Source: a bacterium (lineage in GTDB: Bacteria; Eremiobacterota; Eremiobacteria; Baltobacterales; Baltobacteraceae). From it: 24,224 bases of DNA. The stretch covers positions 1-24,224 of the forward strand of contig JAJXVC010000007.1 in assembly GCA_021782295.1 (NCBI GenBank), read 5' to 3'. The position numbers and the translations under genes are program-made. The notes under the pieces were generated by a model. The model ran no database searches, had not been told where the DNA came from, and saw nothing but the letters and a program-made list of their open reading frames with translations. Positions 17,032 through 24,224 of this stretch are shown in pieces; position 1 is the first letter of the stretch, and each line of letters starts with the position of its first letter.

Positions 17032-18072
17032 ATGATTCCGACGGAGATGCAGGTGGCGATGCTGCGCAGCGTCGACGATATCGCCATCGAACGGATGGCG
17101 GTTCCGCAACTCGCCGAAGGCGAGTTGCTGGTGCGCACGGGCGCGGCCGGCATCTGCACCGGCGATATCATGGCGTGGTACGTGCAGCGCAAAGCGCCGT
17201 TGGTGCTGGGGCACGAACCGGCGGGGAAGATCGTCGCCCTCGGCCCCGGTGATGCGCCGCGCGATGAAGCGGGGCGCCCCTTTGCGCCCGGGGATCGCGT
17301 CTTCGTGCATCACCATGCTCCGTGCTTTTCGTGCGGTTTTTGCGCGCGCGGCGATTACGTGCAGTGTGCGACCTGGCGAGCGACGCGCATCGACCCGGGA
17401 GCGATCGCCGAGTACTTCCGCGTGCCGCGCGAAAACCTCGGCGATACGCTGCGCTTACCGGAGCATCTTTCCTTCGTCGACGGCTCGCTTGTCGAACCGT
17501 TGGCGTGCGTGGTGAAATCGCTGCGCCGCGCCGGCATCGAAGCACGCGATCGCGTCCTCTGCATCGGGTTGGGCGTGATGGGGTTGATGCACGTTGCGTT
17601 AGCGCGGAACGCCGGCGCCGAGGTGCTCGGCAGCGATCCCATCGCATCGCGGCGCGAGCGGGCGCAGAGCCTCGGTGCGCGCGCGCTCGCACCGGAGGAA
17701 CTCCCCGATGCGCTCGCCGCCTGGGGCGAGACGGGCGGCGCCGACCTCGTGATCTGCGGGCCGGGGAGCAGCGCGGCACTTCGCGCGGCCTTCGAGGCCT
17801 GCGCACCCGGCGGGCGCGTGCTGATGTTTACGCCACTCGAACCGGGGGCGCAATTCGATCTCGACCCGTCAATGTTCTATTTCGGCGACCGCCGCCTGAT
17901 CGCGAGCTACTCCTGCGGTCCCGACGATACGCGCGCCGCGCTCGCGTTGCTCGCGGCGGGGGTGGTGAGCGCGGAGCGCCTCGGCGCGACGATCCGCCCG
18001 TTCGCCGAGGTCGCCGCCGCCTACGCCGACCTGCGCGCAGCGCGCTGCATCAAACCGATCCTCACCTTCTAA
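17032..18072 (+). CDS. zinc-type medium-chain dehydrogenase/reductase
   Basis: 346 aa from ATG 17032. The catalytic zinc site is canonical: Cys42 in GICTGD, then GHE (60-62). The structural zinc Cys are in CFSCGFCARGDYVQC. GLVEP-like SLVEPLACVVKSL and the cofactor loop GLGVMGLMHVAL follow. ATG 17047 (MQVAMLRSVDD) would match the family's first strand even better; TTG 17008 inside the previous gene is unlikely. It is the last gene before the riboflavin promoter at 18106. Chemistry likely resembles sorbitol or threonine dehydrogenase; substrate unknown. It may act in sequence with the upstream MDR. Confidence 0.82.
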   Translation: MIPTEMQVAMLRSVDDIAIERMAVPQLAEGELLVRTGAAGICTGDIMAWYVQRKAPLVLGHEPAGKIVALGPGDAPRDEAGRPFAPGDRVFVHHHAPCFSCGFCARGDYVQCATWRATRIDPGAIAEYFRVPRENLGDTLRLPEHLSFVDGSLVEPLACVVKSLRRAGIEARDRVLCIGLGVMGLMHVALARNAGAEVLGSDPIASRRERAQSLGARALAPEELPDALAAWGETGGADLVICGPGSSAALRAAFEACAPGGRVLMFTPLEPGAQFDLDPSMFYFGDRRLIASYSCGPDDTRAALALLAAGVVSAERLGATIRPFAEVAAAYADLRAARCIKPILTF

Positions 18073-18105
18073 TCGCTCGGGGAGCGCGACCCCCCTCAAA
18101 GTCGC

Positions 18106-18134
18106 TTGACAACTGAAAAGACTGGGCGTAGGTT
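18106..18134 (+). promoter_or_regulatory. sigma-70-like promoter for a leaderless ribBA transcript
   Basis: A perfect -35 TTGACA (18106-18111), a 17-base spacer and -10 TAGGTT (18129-18134, three of six matches including the key T1, A2 and T6). With the last T as -7, +1 falls on 18141, the A of the ribBA ATG, so the transcript would be leaderless. AGTC (18100-18103) and GACT (18120-18123) form an inverted pair around the -35 that might be an operator arm. Confidence 0.6.
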
Positions 18135-18140
18135 TCGCTC

Positions 18141-19562
18141 ATGCCGAGCTTTGCCGAACGGCTCAATGCCGCCCTCGAGAGCAGCCGCATGAGTGCCGCC
18201 GAGCTCGCTACGCGCTCCGGGGTCACCGAATCGGCGATCTCCCTCCTGCGCGCCGGTCGGCGCCAGCCTTCCTACCAGAGCTTCGAACGGCTCTCCCGCA
18301 TCCTCCCCGAGCTCGCCGTGCCGAAGGTCGAGCGCGAGTCGGTGACCGACCCGATCGAGGAAGCGATCGCCGATATTCGCGCCGGGAAGATGGTCGTCGT
18401 TCTCGATGATGAGGATCGCGAAAATGAAGGCGACCTCGTCCTGGCCGCCGAGAAAATTACCCCCGAAGCGATCAACTTCATGCGCAAGGAAGCGGGCGGT
18501 TTGATCTGCATCGCGATGACCGGCGCGCGACTCGATGAACTCGATATCCCGATGATGGTGAGCGATAATACCGCCGTTCACGAAACCGCCTTTACCGTCT
18601 CGGTCGAAGCACGCGACCTCACGACGACGGGAATCTCGGCGCACGATCGCGCGGCGACGATTCTGAAATTGCTCGATCCGCTCGCGACGCCGGCGGATTT
18701 TCTCCGTCCCGGACATATGTTTCCGTTACGCGCGCGCGAAGGCGGAGTATTGGTGCGGGCCGGTCAGACGGAGGCTTCCGTCGATCTCGCTCGGCTTGCC
18801 GGCCTTGCTCCGGCGGGCGTTATCTGCGAAATCATGGCCGAAGATGGAACGATGGAGCGGCGTGACGGGTTACGAGCTTTTGCCGATCACCACGGCATGA
18901 AGCTTGTCACCGTTAGGGAGCTCATCGCTTACCGTATGAAAACCGAACAACTCGTTACGCGCGTCGCCGAGTTCTCGCTGCCCACGACCTACGGCCTCTG
19001 GAGCGGTATCGCCTACGAGACCTCCGTCGATGAAAATACGCACATCGCGTTGGTGATGGGCGAGATCGGCGACGGCAAAGACCTTTTAGTACGCGTGCAC
19101 AGCGAATGCCTTACCGGCGATGCGCTCCATTCGATTCGTTGCGATTGCGCCGCACAACGCGACGGCGCGATGCGGATGATTGCCGACGCCGGGCGCGGCG
19201 TGCTGCTCTATTTGCGCCAAGAAGGGCGCGGCATCGGGCTGGCAAACAAACTGCGTGCCTACCAATTGCAGGACAACGGCGCCGATACGGTTGAAGCGAA
19301 TCTGGCGCTCGGGTTGCCGGTCGATAAACGCGATTACGGCATCGGTTCGCAAATTCTCGTCGATCTAGGAATCAAAGAACTGAAACTCATTACCAACAAT
19401 CCACGCAAGATTTTCGGCTTAGAGGGCTACGGGCTCAAGATCGTCGAGCGCGTCCCGATGGAGACGGTGCCGACGCCGTTCAACCGCCGGTATATGGGGA
19501 CGAAGCGTTCGAAGCTGGGACATCTCTTCGACGAATCGGTCCAGAACGCGCCTGCATCGTGA
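18141..19562 (+). CDS. ribBA: XRE-HTH fused to bifunctional DHBP synthase / GTP cyclohydrolase II
   Basis: 473 aa in three parts. Residues 3-58 are an XRE-type helix-turn-helix ([38 protein letters not shown]). Residues 70-265 are RibB, with [10 protein letters not shown] (89-98, metal ligand Glu94) and PGHMFPLRA (190-198). Residues 278-462 are RibA, with zinc Cys323, Cys334 and Cys336, RQEGRG (359-364) and the TNNPRKI end. The enzyme commits GTP and ribulose-5-phosphate to riboflavin. In the RibB motif GHTEA the His is Gln209, at the spacing (17 after His192) of the E. coli metal ligand His153. The HTH is in frame from the first ATG. No FMN riboswitch or leader is present, so the HTH could make the enzyme its own regulator; that is inference. 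Confidence 0.92.
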   Translation: MPSFAERLNAALESSRMSAAELATRSGVTESAISLLRAGRRQPSYQSFERLSRILPELAVPKVERESVTDPIEEAIADIRAGKMVVVLDDEDRENEGDLVLAAEKITPEAINFMRKEAGGLICIAMTGARLDELDIPMMVSDNTAVHETAFTVSVEARDLTTTGISAHDRAATILKLLDPLATPADFLRPGHMFPLRAREGGVLVRAGQTEASVDLARLAGLAPAGVICEIMAEDGTMERRDGLRAFADHHGMKLVTVRELIAYRMKTEQLVTRVAEFSLPTTYGLWSGIAYETSVDENTHIALVMGEIGDGKDLLVRVHSECLTGDALHSIRCDCAAQRDGAMRMIADAGRGVLLYLRQEGRGIGLANKLRAYQLQDNGADTVEANLALGLPVDKRDYGIGSQILVDLGIKELKLITNNPRKIFGLEGYGLKIVERVPMETVPTPFNRRYMGTKRSKLGHLFDESVQNAPAS

Positions 19563-20029
19563 AGGCAGGCGACCGCTCGACACTTCGCCGTTTGCCCGTG
19601 CCGTCGTGCGCGGGCAAACGTTTTGCCGTTATCGTTGCGCGCTTTTATTTCGAGCTCACCGAACAGATGGTCGACGGAACGAAACGCGCGCTGCGCGATT
19701 GCGGAGTTCGCGATGAGGACGTCCGCTTTTACGACGTTCCCGGCTGCTTCGAGCTTCCGCTTGCAGCGTTGAAAGTATTGCAAGACGGCGAGGCCGACGC
19801 GGTCGTCGCCCTCGGAGTCGTCATTCGCGGCGAGACGCCGCATTTTGATTTCGTCGCCGGAGAGTGCGCGCGCGGTTTGATGGAGGTTCAACTGCGCACC
19901 GGTGCGCCGGTCGGCTTCGGCGTGCTTACCACCGAAACGCTTGCCCAGGCGGAAGAACGCGCCGATCCCGCGCGCGGCGATAAGGGCTACGACGCGGCTT
20001 TTGCGGCGGCGTCGCTGCTCGTATTATGA
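19559..20029 (+). CDS. ribH: 6,7-dimethyl-8-ribityllumazine synthase
   Basis: Condenses the RibD-pathway pyrimidine with the butanone phosphate made by RibB. 156 aa. It has the phosphate and substrate loops VPGCFELPLAA (60-70), GVVIRGETPHFDFVA (86-100) with the catalytic His95, and GVLTTETLAQAEERA. It ends with the family pattern KGYDAAFAAASLL. GTG 19559 overlaps the ribBA stop (GTGA), so enzyme and substrate source are co-translated. The first 20 residues before the FAVIVARF strand are a short extension. With ribBA it forms the distal half of the split riboflavin genes. Confidence 0.94.
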   Translation: MKAGDRSTLRRLPVPSCAGKRFAVIVARFYFELTEQMVDGTKRALRDCGVRDEDVRFYDVPGCFELPLAALKVLQDGEADAVVALGVVIRGETPHFDFVAGECARGLMEVQLRTGAPVGFGVLTTETLAQAEERADPARGDKGYDAAFAAASLLVL

Positions 20030-21057
20030 GCGAGGCGCTCGAGCCCGTCCGTTTCGCCGACGGCGTCCTCCAGTATCTCGATCAACGCTTATTACCGGCG
20101 GAGATTCGTTACGAAACTGCGCAAAACTGCGACGAGATCGTCGCGGCGATCGCCTCGCTTGCGGTGCGCGGCGCACCCTGCATCGGCGTCTTCGCCGCCT
20201 ACGGTATCGCCGTGCTGCGCTCGCTGGAGCGCGACGACGACGCCTTTGCCGCCGCGGCGATGCGGGTTCGCTCCGCGCGACCGACCGCGGTAAATCTCGC
20301 CTGGGCGGTCGACCGCGTTCTCGCTTCGGAGAATATTCTTGCGGAGGCGCTTGCCATTCACGCCGAGCAGCGTTCGATTGATGCGGCGATCGGCGAGAAC
20401 GGCATCTCGCTGTTCGCGAAGGGCGCGCGCGTACTGACGCACTGCAATACCGGGCCGTTAGCGACCGCCGGATACGGCACGGCGCTCGGCGTCTTAATCG
20501 CCGCGCAGCGGGCCGGCCTTGCGCCGCATGCGATCGTCGACGAGACGCGCCCGCTCTTGCAAGGAGCGCGACTGACCTATCTCGAGTGTCGACGCGCCGG
20601 TATCGAAGCGACGCTGCAGGTCGATGCGGCGGCGGCGATTGCCATGGCGCGCGGCCGCGTCGATGCGGTGATCGTCGGTGCAGATCGCATCGCCCGTAAC
20701 GGTGACACGGCAAATAAAATCGGCACCTACAATCTCGCGATCCTCGCCGCCCATCACCAAATACCGTTCTATGTCGCCGCGCCGCGTTCGACGTTCGACT
20801 TTACGATCGCCTCCGGCGCCGAGATTCCGATTGAAGAGCGGGCGCCTGCGGAGGTAACCTCGATCGGCGGACGGCTCGTCGCTCCGGAGGGTGCAGCGGT
20901 CTTCAACCCGGCTTTCGACGTCACGCCGGGGCACCTCGTCGCGGCGTTCGTTACCGAATACGGCGTGCTGCGCCCGCCATACGCCGAGAGCATCGTCGGG
21001 CTCGCCGGTCGGCCGCAATGGTCGGCGCTGTTGCAGCGTGAGACGAGCCGCGCGTGA
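20026..21057 (+). CDS. mtnA: S-methyl-5-thioribose-1-phosphate isomerase
   Basis: Isomerises methylthioribose-1-phosphate to methylthioribulose-1-phosphate in methionine salvage. 343 aa of the MtnA/eIF2B family. It has AVRGAPCIGVFAAYG (46-60), the catalytic Cys140 in THCNTGPLATAGYGTA, DETRPLLQGARLT, and Asp220 in VGADRIARNGDTANKIGT, followed by the C-terminal FNPAFDVTPG. ATG overlaps the ribH stop. No other salvage gene is in the window, so its place between ribH and holA is probably an operon of convenience. Confidence 0.95.
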   Translation: MSEALEPVRFADGVLQYLDQRLLPAEIRYETAQNCDEIVAAIASLAVRGAPCIGVFAAYGIAVLRSLERDDDAFAAAAMRVRSARPTAVNLAWAVDRVLASENILAEALAIHAEQRSIDAAIGENGISLFAKGARVLTHCNTGPLATAGYGTALGVLIAAQRAGLAPHAIVDETRPLLQGARLTYLECRRAGIEATLQVDAAAAIAMARGRVDAVIVGADRIARNGDTANKIGTYNLAILAAHHQIPFYVAAPRSTFDFTIASGAEIPIEERAPAEVTSIGGRLVAPEGAAVFNPAFDVTPGHLVAAFVTEYGVLRPPYAESIVGLAGRPQWSALLQRETSRA

Positions 21058-22034
21058 AGGCCTACGATTTTCTTGACGGCACGCCGAAACTCGGATCGAT
21101 CGTCGTCATCGAAGGCACCGACCGGCTTCTTGCCGATCGCGTACGCGATGCGATTCTCGCCCGCGAGCTCCCCGAAGATATTCGCGCACTGAACTATAGC
21201 AGCGTCATCTTCGAAAGCGTCGACGATTGCGCGCAGATCGAAGAAGCGATCTCGGCAATGCCGTTCCTCGCCGCGCGCAGGGTCGTTCTCGTGAACGAGG
21301 TGCAGAGCGCGAAGGCGGCTGCGCGGCGCGCGCTGCTCGAACTCGCGCAACGCTCGACCGAGGGCGAGAATCTGCTGGTGATCTGCGATCTGCTCGCGCC
21401 GCGCTCGGTGCGACCGGCATCGATCGGCTCGCAATTAGGGCGCAGCGCCTCGCGTATCGACTGCACGGTCAACGAGGAGATGCGCGCGCGCTTCGTGGCC
21501 GAGGAACTCGCGGCTGCCGGGGTCGAGGCCGAGCGCCAGGTACTCGCGCACCTCTCGCGCACCGAGAGCGATCTCGCGAGCATCCGCAACGACCTCGCGA
21601 AGCTCGCGCTCCTGGGGCGGAAGATCTCGCTCGCCGATCTCGAGGAGGAGAGCCTTGCCGTCGACGACCCGAAGCCCTATCGCTTCGCCGGGGCACTGGT
21701 GGAGGGGCGGGTCGCCGAAGCCTTCTCGATCCTCGGCGATTGCTTCGAACACGACCCACGGAACGCGGCAATGCCGCTGCTCTCCGCGCTCGCGAACGAA
21801 TACGCGATGCTCTGGGAGATGGCGCGCCCCGGCGGCACCCTGCCCGCGCGGATGGCCTGGCGCGAACGGGCGCTGCGGCCGATCGCCCGCCGGATCGGCG
21901 AGGTACGGGCGCGAGCGGGCTACGAACGGGCCCTGCGCGGGATCGAAAGCATTGTGACCGGAAGGGCCGGTGGCGACCCCGAGGATATCCGCCTCCTCGT
22001 CGAGCGGACCAGCCTCGAACTCGCCCTGCGTTGA
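21054..22034 (+). CDS. holA: DNA polymerase III, delta subunit (clamp loader)
   Basis: Opens the sliding clamp as part of the clamp-loader complex. 326 aa. The N-terminal AAA+-like part has IVVIEGTDRLLADRVRDAIL, a degenerate non-ATPase loop as expected for delta. MPFLAARRVVLVNEVQ (about 78-93) is the typical strand-helix segment. The middle LSRTESDLASIRNDLAKLAL (about 179-198) matches the domain-2 signature. The helical collar domain follows (FAGALVEGRVAEAFSILGD to the C-terminus). GTG 21054 overlaps the mtnA stop. It is the last gene of the ribBA unit; 77 bases follow. Confidence 0.88.
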   Translation: MKAYDFLDGTPKLGSIVVIEGTDRLLADRVRDAILARELPEDIRALNYSSVIFESVDDCAQIEEAISAMPFLAARRVVLVNEVQSAKAAARRALLELAQRSTEGENLLVICDLLAPRSVRPASIGSQLGRSASRIDCTVNEEMRARFVAEELAAAGVEAERQVLAHLSRTESDLASIRNDLAKLALLGRKISLADLEEESLAVDDPKPYRFAGALVEGRVAEAFSILGDCFEHDPRNAAMPLLSALANEYAMLWEMARPGGTLPARMAWRERALRPIARRIGEVRARAGYERALRGIESIVTGRAGGDPEDIRLLVERTSLELALR

Positions 22035-22059
22035 AGGGGGGCGCGAGCCCAGAAAACAC

Positions 22060-22075
22060 GCCTCGCGAACGAGGC
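22060..22075 (+). other. 6-bp stem with CGAA loop in the holA-purB gap
   Basis: GCCTCG-CGAA-CGAGGC in the 77-base gap. There is no T-run after it, so it is not a standard terminator; it could stabilise the purB message or mark a processing site. Confidence 0.3.
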
Positions 22076-22111
22076 CGCGGCTACGCGCGAAGCGAACAGC
22101 GGCGAGCACCC

Positions 22112-23548
22112 ATGGATCACTCCAGTTATGCATCGCCGTTCTCTTGGAGGTACGGTCGCAAGGACGTGCGCTCGCTCTTCTCGGAGCGAACGCGGCGGCG
22201 GCTGTGGCGTGAGGTTTGGATCGCCTTAGCGCAGGCTGAATCCAAACATGGCCTCGTCAGTGAGGCCGAACTCGCCGACCTGCGCGCGCATGCCGACGAG
22301 ATCGATATCGAGGCGGCGCTTGAAATCGAGCGCTCGATTCACCACGATCTGATGGCGGAAATTCGCGTCTACGCATCGCAGGCGCGCGTCGGCGGCGGCA
22401 AGCTGCACCTGGGCGCGACCTCGATGGATATCGAAGATACCGTCGAGACCTATCGTATTCGCCGCGCACTCTCGATGCTCGGCGAGCATCTTCGCGAACT
22501 GCTCTCCGCTTTCGGCGAGCGGATTATCTCGCAAGCCGATCGCCTCTGCATGGCGTTCACGCATCTACAGCCCGCAGAGCCGACGACACTGGGATATCGC
22601 TTCGCAATTTACGCGCAAGATCTCCTCATCGACGACGCCAACCTTCGCCATGTTTTCGCGCAGATGACGACCAAAGGCTTGCGCGGAGCGGTCGGCACCT
22701 CGGCGTCGTACGAACAACTGCTCGGCGGCGGCGCATCGATCGAACTCGAGCGCGATGTCCTCGACCATTTCGGCCTTGAGGCACGCGCGGCGAGCACGCA
22801 GACGTACACGCGGAAGCTCGACTATCTCTTATTGAGCGCGCTCGCCGGCATCGGCACCTCGCTCTCGAAATTCGCAGCCGACGTTCGTATCCTCAGCGCA
22901 CCGCCGTTCGGCGAACTCGCCGAGCCCTTCGGGAGCGCGCAGGTCGGTAGCAGCGCGATGCCGTTCAAACGGAATCCGATTCTCTGCGAGCGCATCGATT
23001 CACTGGCGCGCCTCTTGCCCGCATACGCCGATGTCGCTTGGCAGAACGCAGCGACGAATTATCTCGAGCGCACGCTCGATGATAGCGCGAATCGGCGGAC
23101 GACGATTCCCGAAGCACTGCTCTGCGTCGACGAGATTCTCTCGCTTGCCTTGAAGGTGGTTCGTGGGCTGCGCATCGACGAACGGCGGATCGCACAGAAC
23201 GTCCGTACCTATGGCCCGTTCGCCGGTACCGAACGCGTGATGATGGAGGCGGCTCGCGCCGGCGGCGATCGCCAGGAACTGCATGAGACGCTGCGTGGAC
23301 GCGCGATGGAAGCGTGGGACGCGCTCGCGCGAGGCGAAGATAACCCGTTGGCAACGTTGCTCGCGGGCGATCGATCGCTCACGGAGTTGATCGACCCTGC
23401 GGAGATTCGCCGTTCGCTCGATCCAACGGGGCACGTCGGCCTTGCAGCTCGGCGCGCGCGTATGGTTGCCGAGCAGATCGAAGAACTGCCGAAATTTCCG
23501 GAACAGCGGATAGTCGCACACAGCCCCGCGGAGGAACAACGTGGATAA
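22112..23548 (+). CDS. purB: adenylosuccinate lyase
   Basis: Releases fumarate from SAICAR and adenylosuccinate in purine synthesis. 478 aa of the fumarase/aspartase superfamily. The signature GSSAMPFKRNP is at 279-289; TSMDIEDTVETYRI and FTHLQPAEPTTLGYRFA with an active-site His (about 150) are in place. ATG 22112 (MDHSSYASPFSWRYG) gives the usual N-terminus; an open in-frame extension reaches back through holA but contains only low-complexity, arginine-rich shadow sequence. It overlaps purC by eight bases and purC makes one of its substrates. Confidence 0.94.
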   Translation: MDHSSYASPFSWRYGRKDVRSLFSERTRRRLWREVWIALAQAESKHGLVSEAELADLRAHADEIDIEAALEIERSIHHDLMAEIRVYASQARVGGGKLHLGATSMDIEDTVETYRIRRALSMLGEHLRELLSAFGERIISQADRLCMAFTHLQPAEPTTLGYRFAIYAQDLLIDDANLRHVFAQMTTKGLRGAVGTSASYEQLLGGGASIELERDVLDHFGLEARAASTQTYTRKLDYLLLSALAGIGTSLSKFAADVRILSAPPFGELAEPFGSAQVGSSAMPFKRNPILCERIDSLARLLPAYADVAWQNAATNYLERTLDDSANRRTTIPEALLCVDEILSLALKVVRGLRIDERRIAQNVRTYGPFAGTERVMMEAARAGGDRQELHETLRGRAMEAWDALARGEDNPLATLLAGDRSLTELIDPAEIRRSLDPTGHVGLAARRARMVAEQIEELPKFPEQRIVAHSPAEEQRG

Positions 23549-24224
23549 AGGCATCGAGATCGCTCGCGGAAAAACGAAAATTCTCTACGAAGTGCCGAGC
23601 TCTCCCGACCAACTCGTCGTCGCTCAGGGTGACGCAATCACTGCCGGCGACGGCGCGCGGCGCGACGAAATTCCCGGCAAAGGGCGGCTTGCCGCGCAAA
23701 CGACTTCACGCGTCTTCCGGCTACTCAATCTCTGCGGCCTTCCGACGCATTTTCTCAACGGCGGCGAGGACGACGATGACAATGAAATGTTGGTGCGTCG
23801 CTGTTCGATGATTCCGCTCGAGGTTGTCGTTCGCGGCGTCGCAGCAGGTTCGTTCGCGCGTCGACACACGGGTCTCCAACGCGGGTCGATCTTGGTTCCG
23901 CGGGTCACCGAATTTTTCTTGAAAGACGACGCCAACCACGATCCGCTGATCGCGCCTGAGGAGATCGCCGCTCGCGGAATCGCTTCGCCGAACGAGATCG
24001 GCGCGATGAGTGAGATCGCTCGACTAACTTTCGAAATTCTCGCCCACGCATGGCGACATCGTGACGTTCTGCTGGTTGACTTAAAAATCGAATTCGGCCG
24101 CTTGATCGGCGGAGAGAATCAAGGGCAACTCGTCATCGCCGACGTGATCGATAACGACTCGTGGCGCATTTGGCGACACGGGCGCGAAGATCAAATGCTC
24201 GATAAGCAGCTCTATCGGAATCTC
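23541..24224 (+). CDS. purC: SAICAR synthase, animal-PAICS type (3' end outside window)
   Basis: Joins CAIR and aspartate using ATP. 228 codons are visible and open at the edge. The N-terminus is MDKGIEIARGKTKILYEV. Further signatures are IPLEVVVRGVAAGSFARR, FFLKDDANHDP and IADVIDNDSWRIW followed by MLDKQLYR. The KDDAN.DP and DVIDNDSWR.W segments are those of the animal bifunctional PAICS branch rather than the E. coli PurC form. GTG 23541 follows GGAGGA (23530-23535) by five bases and lies inside the end of purB. Whether a PurE-type domain is fused at the C-terminus cannot be seen. Confidence 0.92.
   Translation, partial: MDKGIEIARGKTKILYEVPSSPDQLVVAQGDAITAGDGARRDEIPGKGRLAAQTTSRVFRLLNLCGLPTHFLNGGEDDDDNEMLVRRCSMIPLEVVVRGVAAGSFARRHTGLQRGSILVPRVTEFFLKDDANHDPLIAPEEIAARGIASPNEIGAMSEIARLTFEILAHAWRHRDVLLVDLKIEFGRLIGGENQGQLVIADVIDNDSWRIWRHGREDQMLDKQLYRNL

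Noticed and set aside
18079..18095. GGGG/CCCC hairpin after the second dehydrogenase as a terminator
   Set aside because: The stem is only four pairs with a seven-base loop and there is no T-run; the ribBA promoter starts ten bases later.
18073..18140. FMN riboswitch before the riboflavin genes
   Set aside because: The gap is 68 bases, too short for the RFN element, and contains a promoter up to the ATG. No RFN-like fold is seen before ribD either.
21227..22111. In-frame N-terminal extension of purB through holA
   Set aside because: It is out of frame with holA, rich in Arg, Ala and Gly, and the lyase N-terminus begins cleanly at 22112.

Overview
The window is a dense, mostly plus-strand stretch of a high-GC bacterial chromosome. 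Most stop and start codons overlap (ATGA, GTGA or TAATG), and no stretch of 300 bases lacks a gene. I see no tRNA, rRNA, CRISPR array or transposase. The lineage cannot be fixed from the sequence alone. A Bacillus-type LexA box, two promoters placed for leaderless transcripts and few Shine-Dalgarno (SD) sites suggest a deep-branching, non-proteobacterial group. Candidatus Eremiobacterota (WPS-2) is an impression only.

Layout. (1) 1-112, minus strand: the 5' end of an HTH/HNH-endonuclease-like gene behind a LexA-type operator and a leaderless promoter. (2) 233-3480: sugar-1-phosphate nucleotidyltransferase, GT4-type glycosyltransferase and an alpha/alpha-barrel protein, a small glycan operon. 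(3) 3531-11280: pcrA, then dapB-asd-lysC-dapA (aspartate to dihydrodipicolinate and its reduction, for lysine and diaminopimelate), then a WecG/TagA glycosyltransferase and a second sugar nucleotidyltransferase. From pcrA to the last gene all starts overlap the previous stop, which couples peptidoglycan precursor supply to surface-glycan genes. (4) 11326-13859: comF, a SemiSWEET-like 3-TM protein, an unrecognised protein that appears to start at ATT, and a two-TM channel-like protein with a degenerate pore. (5) 13863-18072: ribD, ribE, a 4HBT thioesterase and two tandem zinc-type MDR dehydrogenases. (6) 18141-22034: from its own promoter, an XRE-HTH::RibB::RibA fusion, ribH, mtnA and holA. (7) 22112-24224: purB and the start of an animal-PAICS-type purC.

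From about 12,000 to 14,945 (most of the SemiSWEET gene, the unknown gene, the channel gene and ribD) base composition and codon use differ from both flanks. Spot counts are 23/60 GC at 12361-12420 and 30/60 at 13441-13500, against 41/60 at 21901-21960. This looks like an acquired or replaced segment inside the comF-rib operon, and it carries the window's least understood genes.

The enzymes for the GTP-to-riboflavin route are present as ribD, ribE, ribBA and ribH (the dephosphorylation step is not represented), but split over two transcription units. I see no FMN riboswitch. Instead the committed enzyme RibBA carries a DNA-binding domain and is read from a promoter whose predicted start site is the A of its ATG. 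The most original hypothesis here is riboflavin control by a DNA-binding RibBA. The second is the SemiSWEET/unknown/channel trio as a small membrane system.
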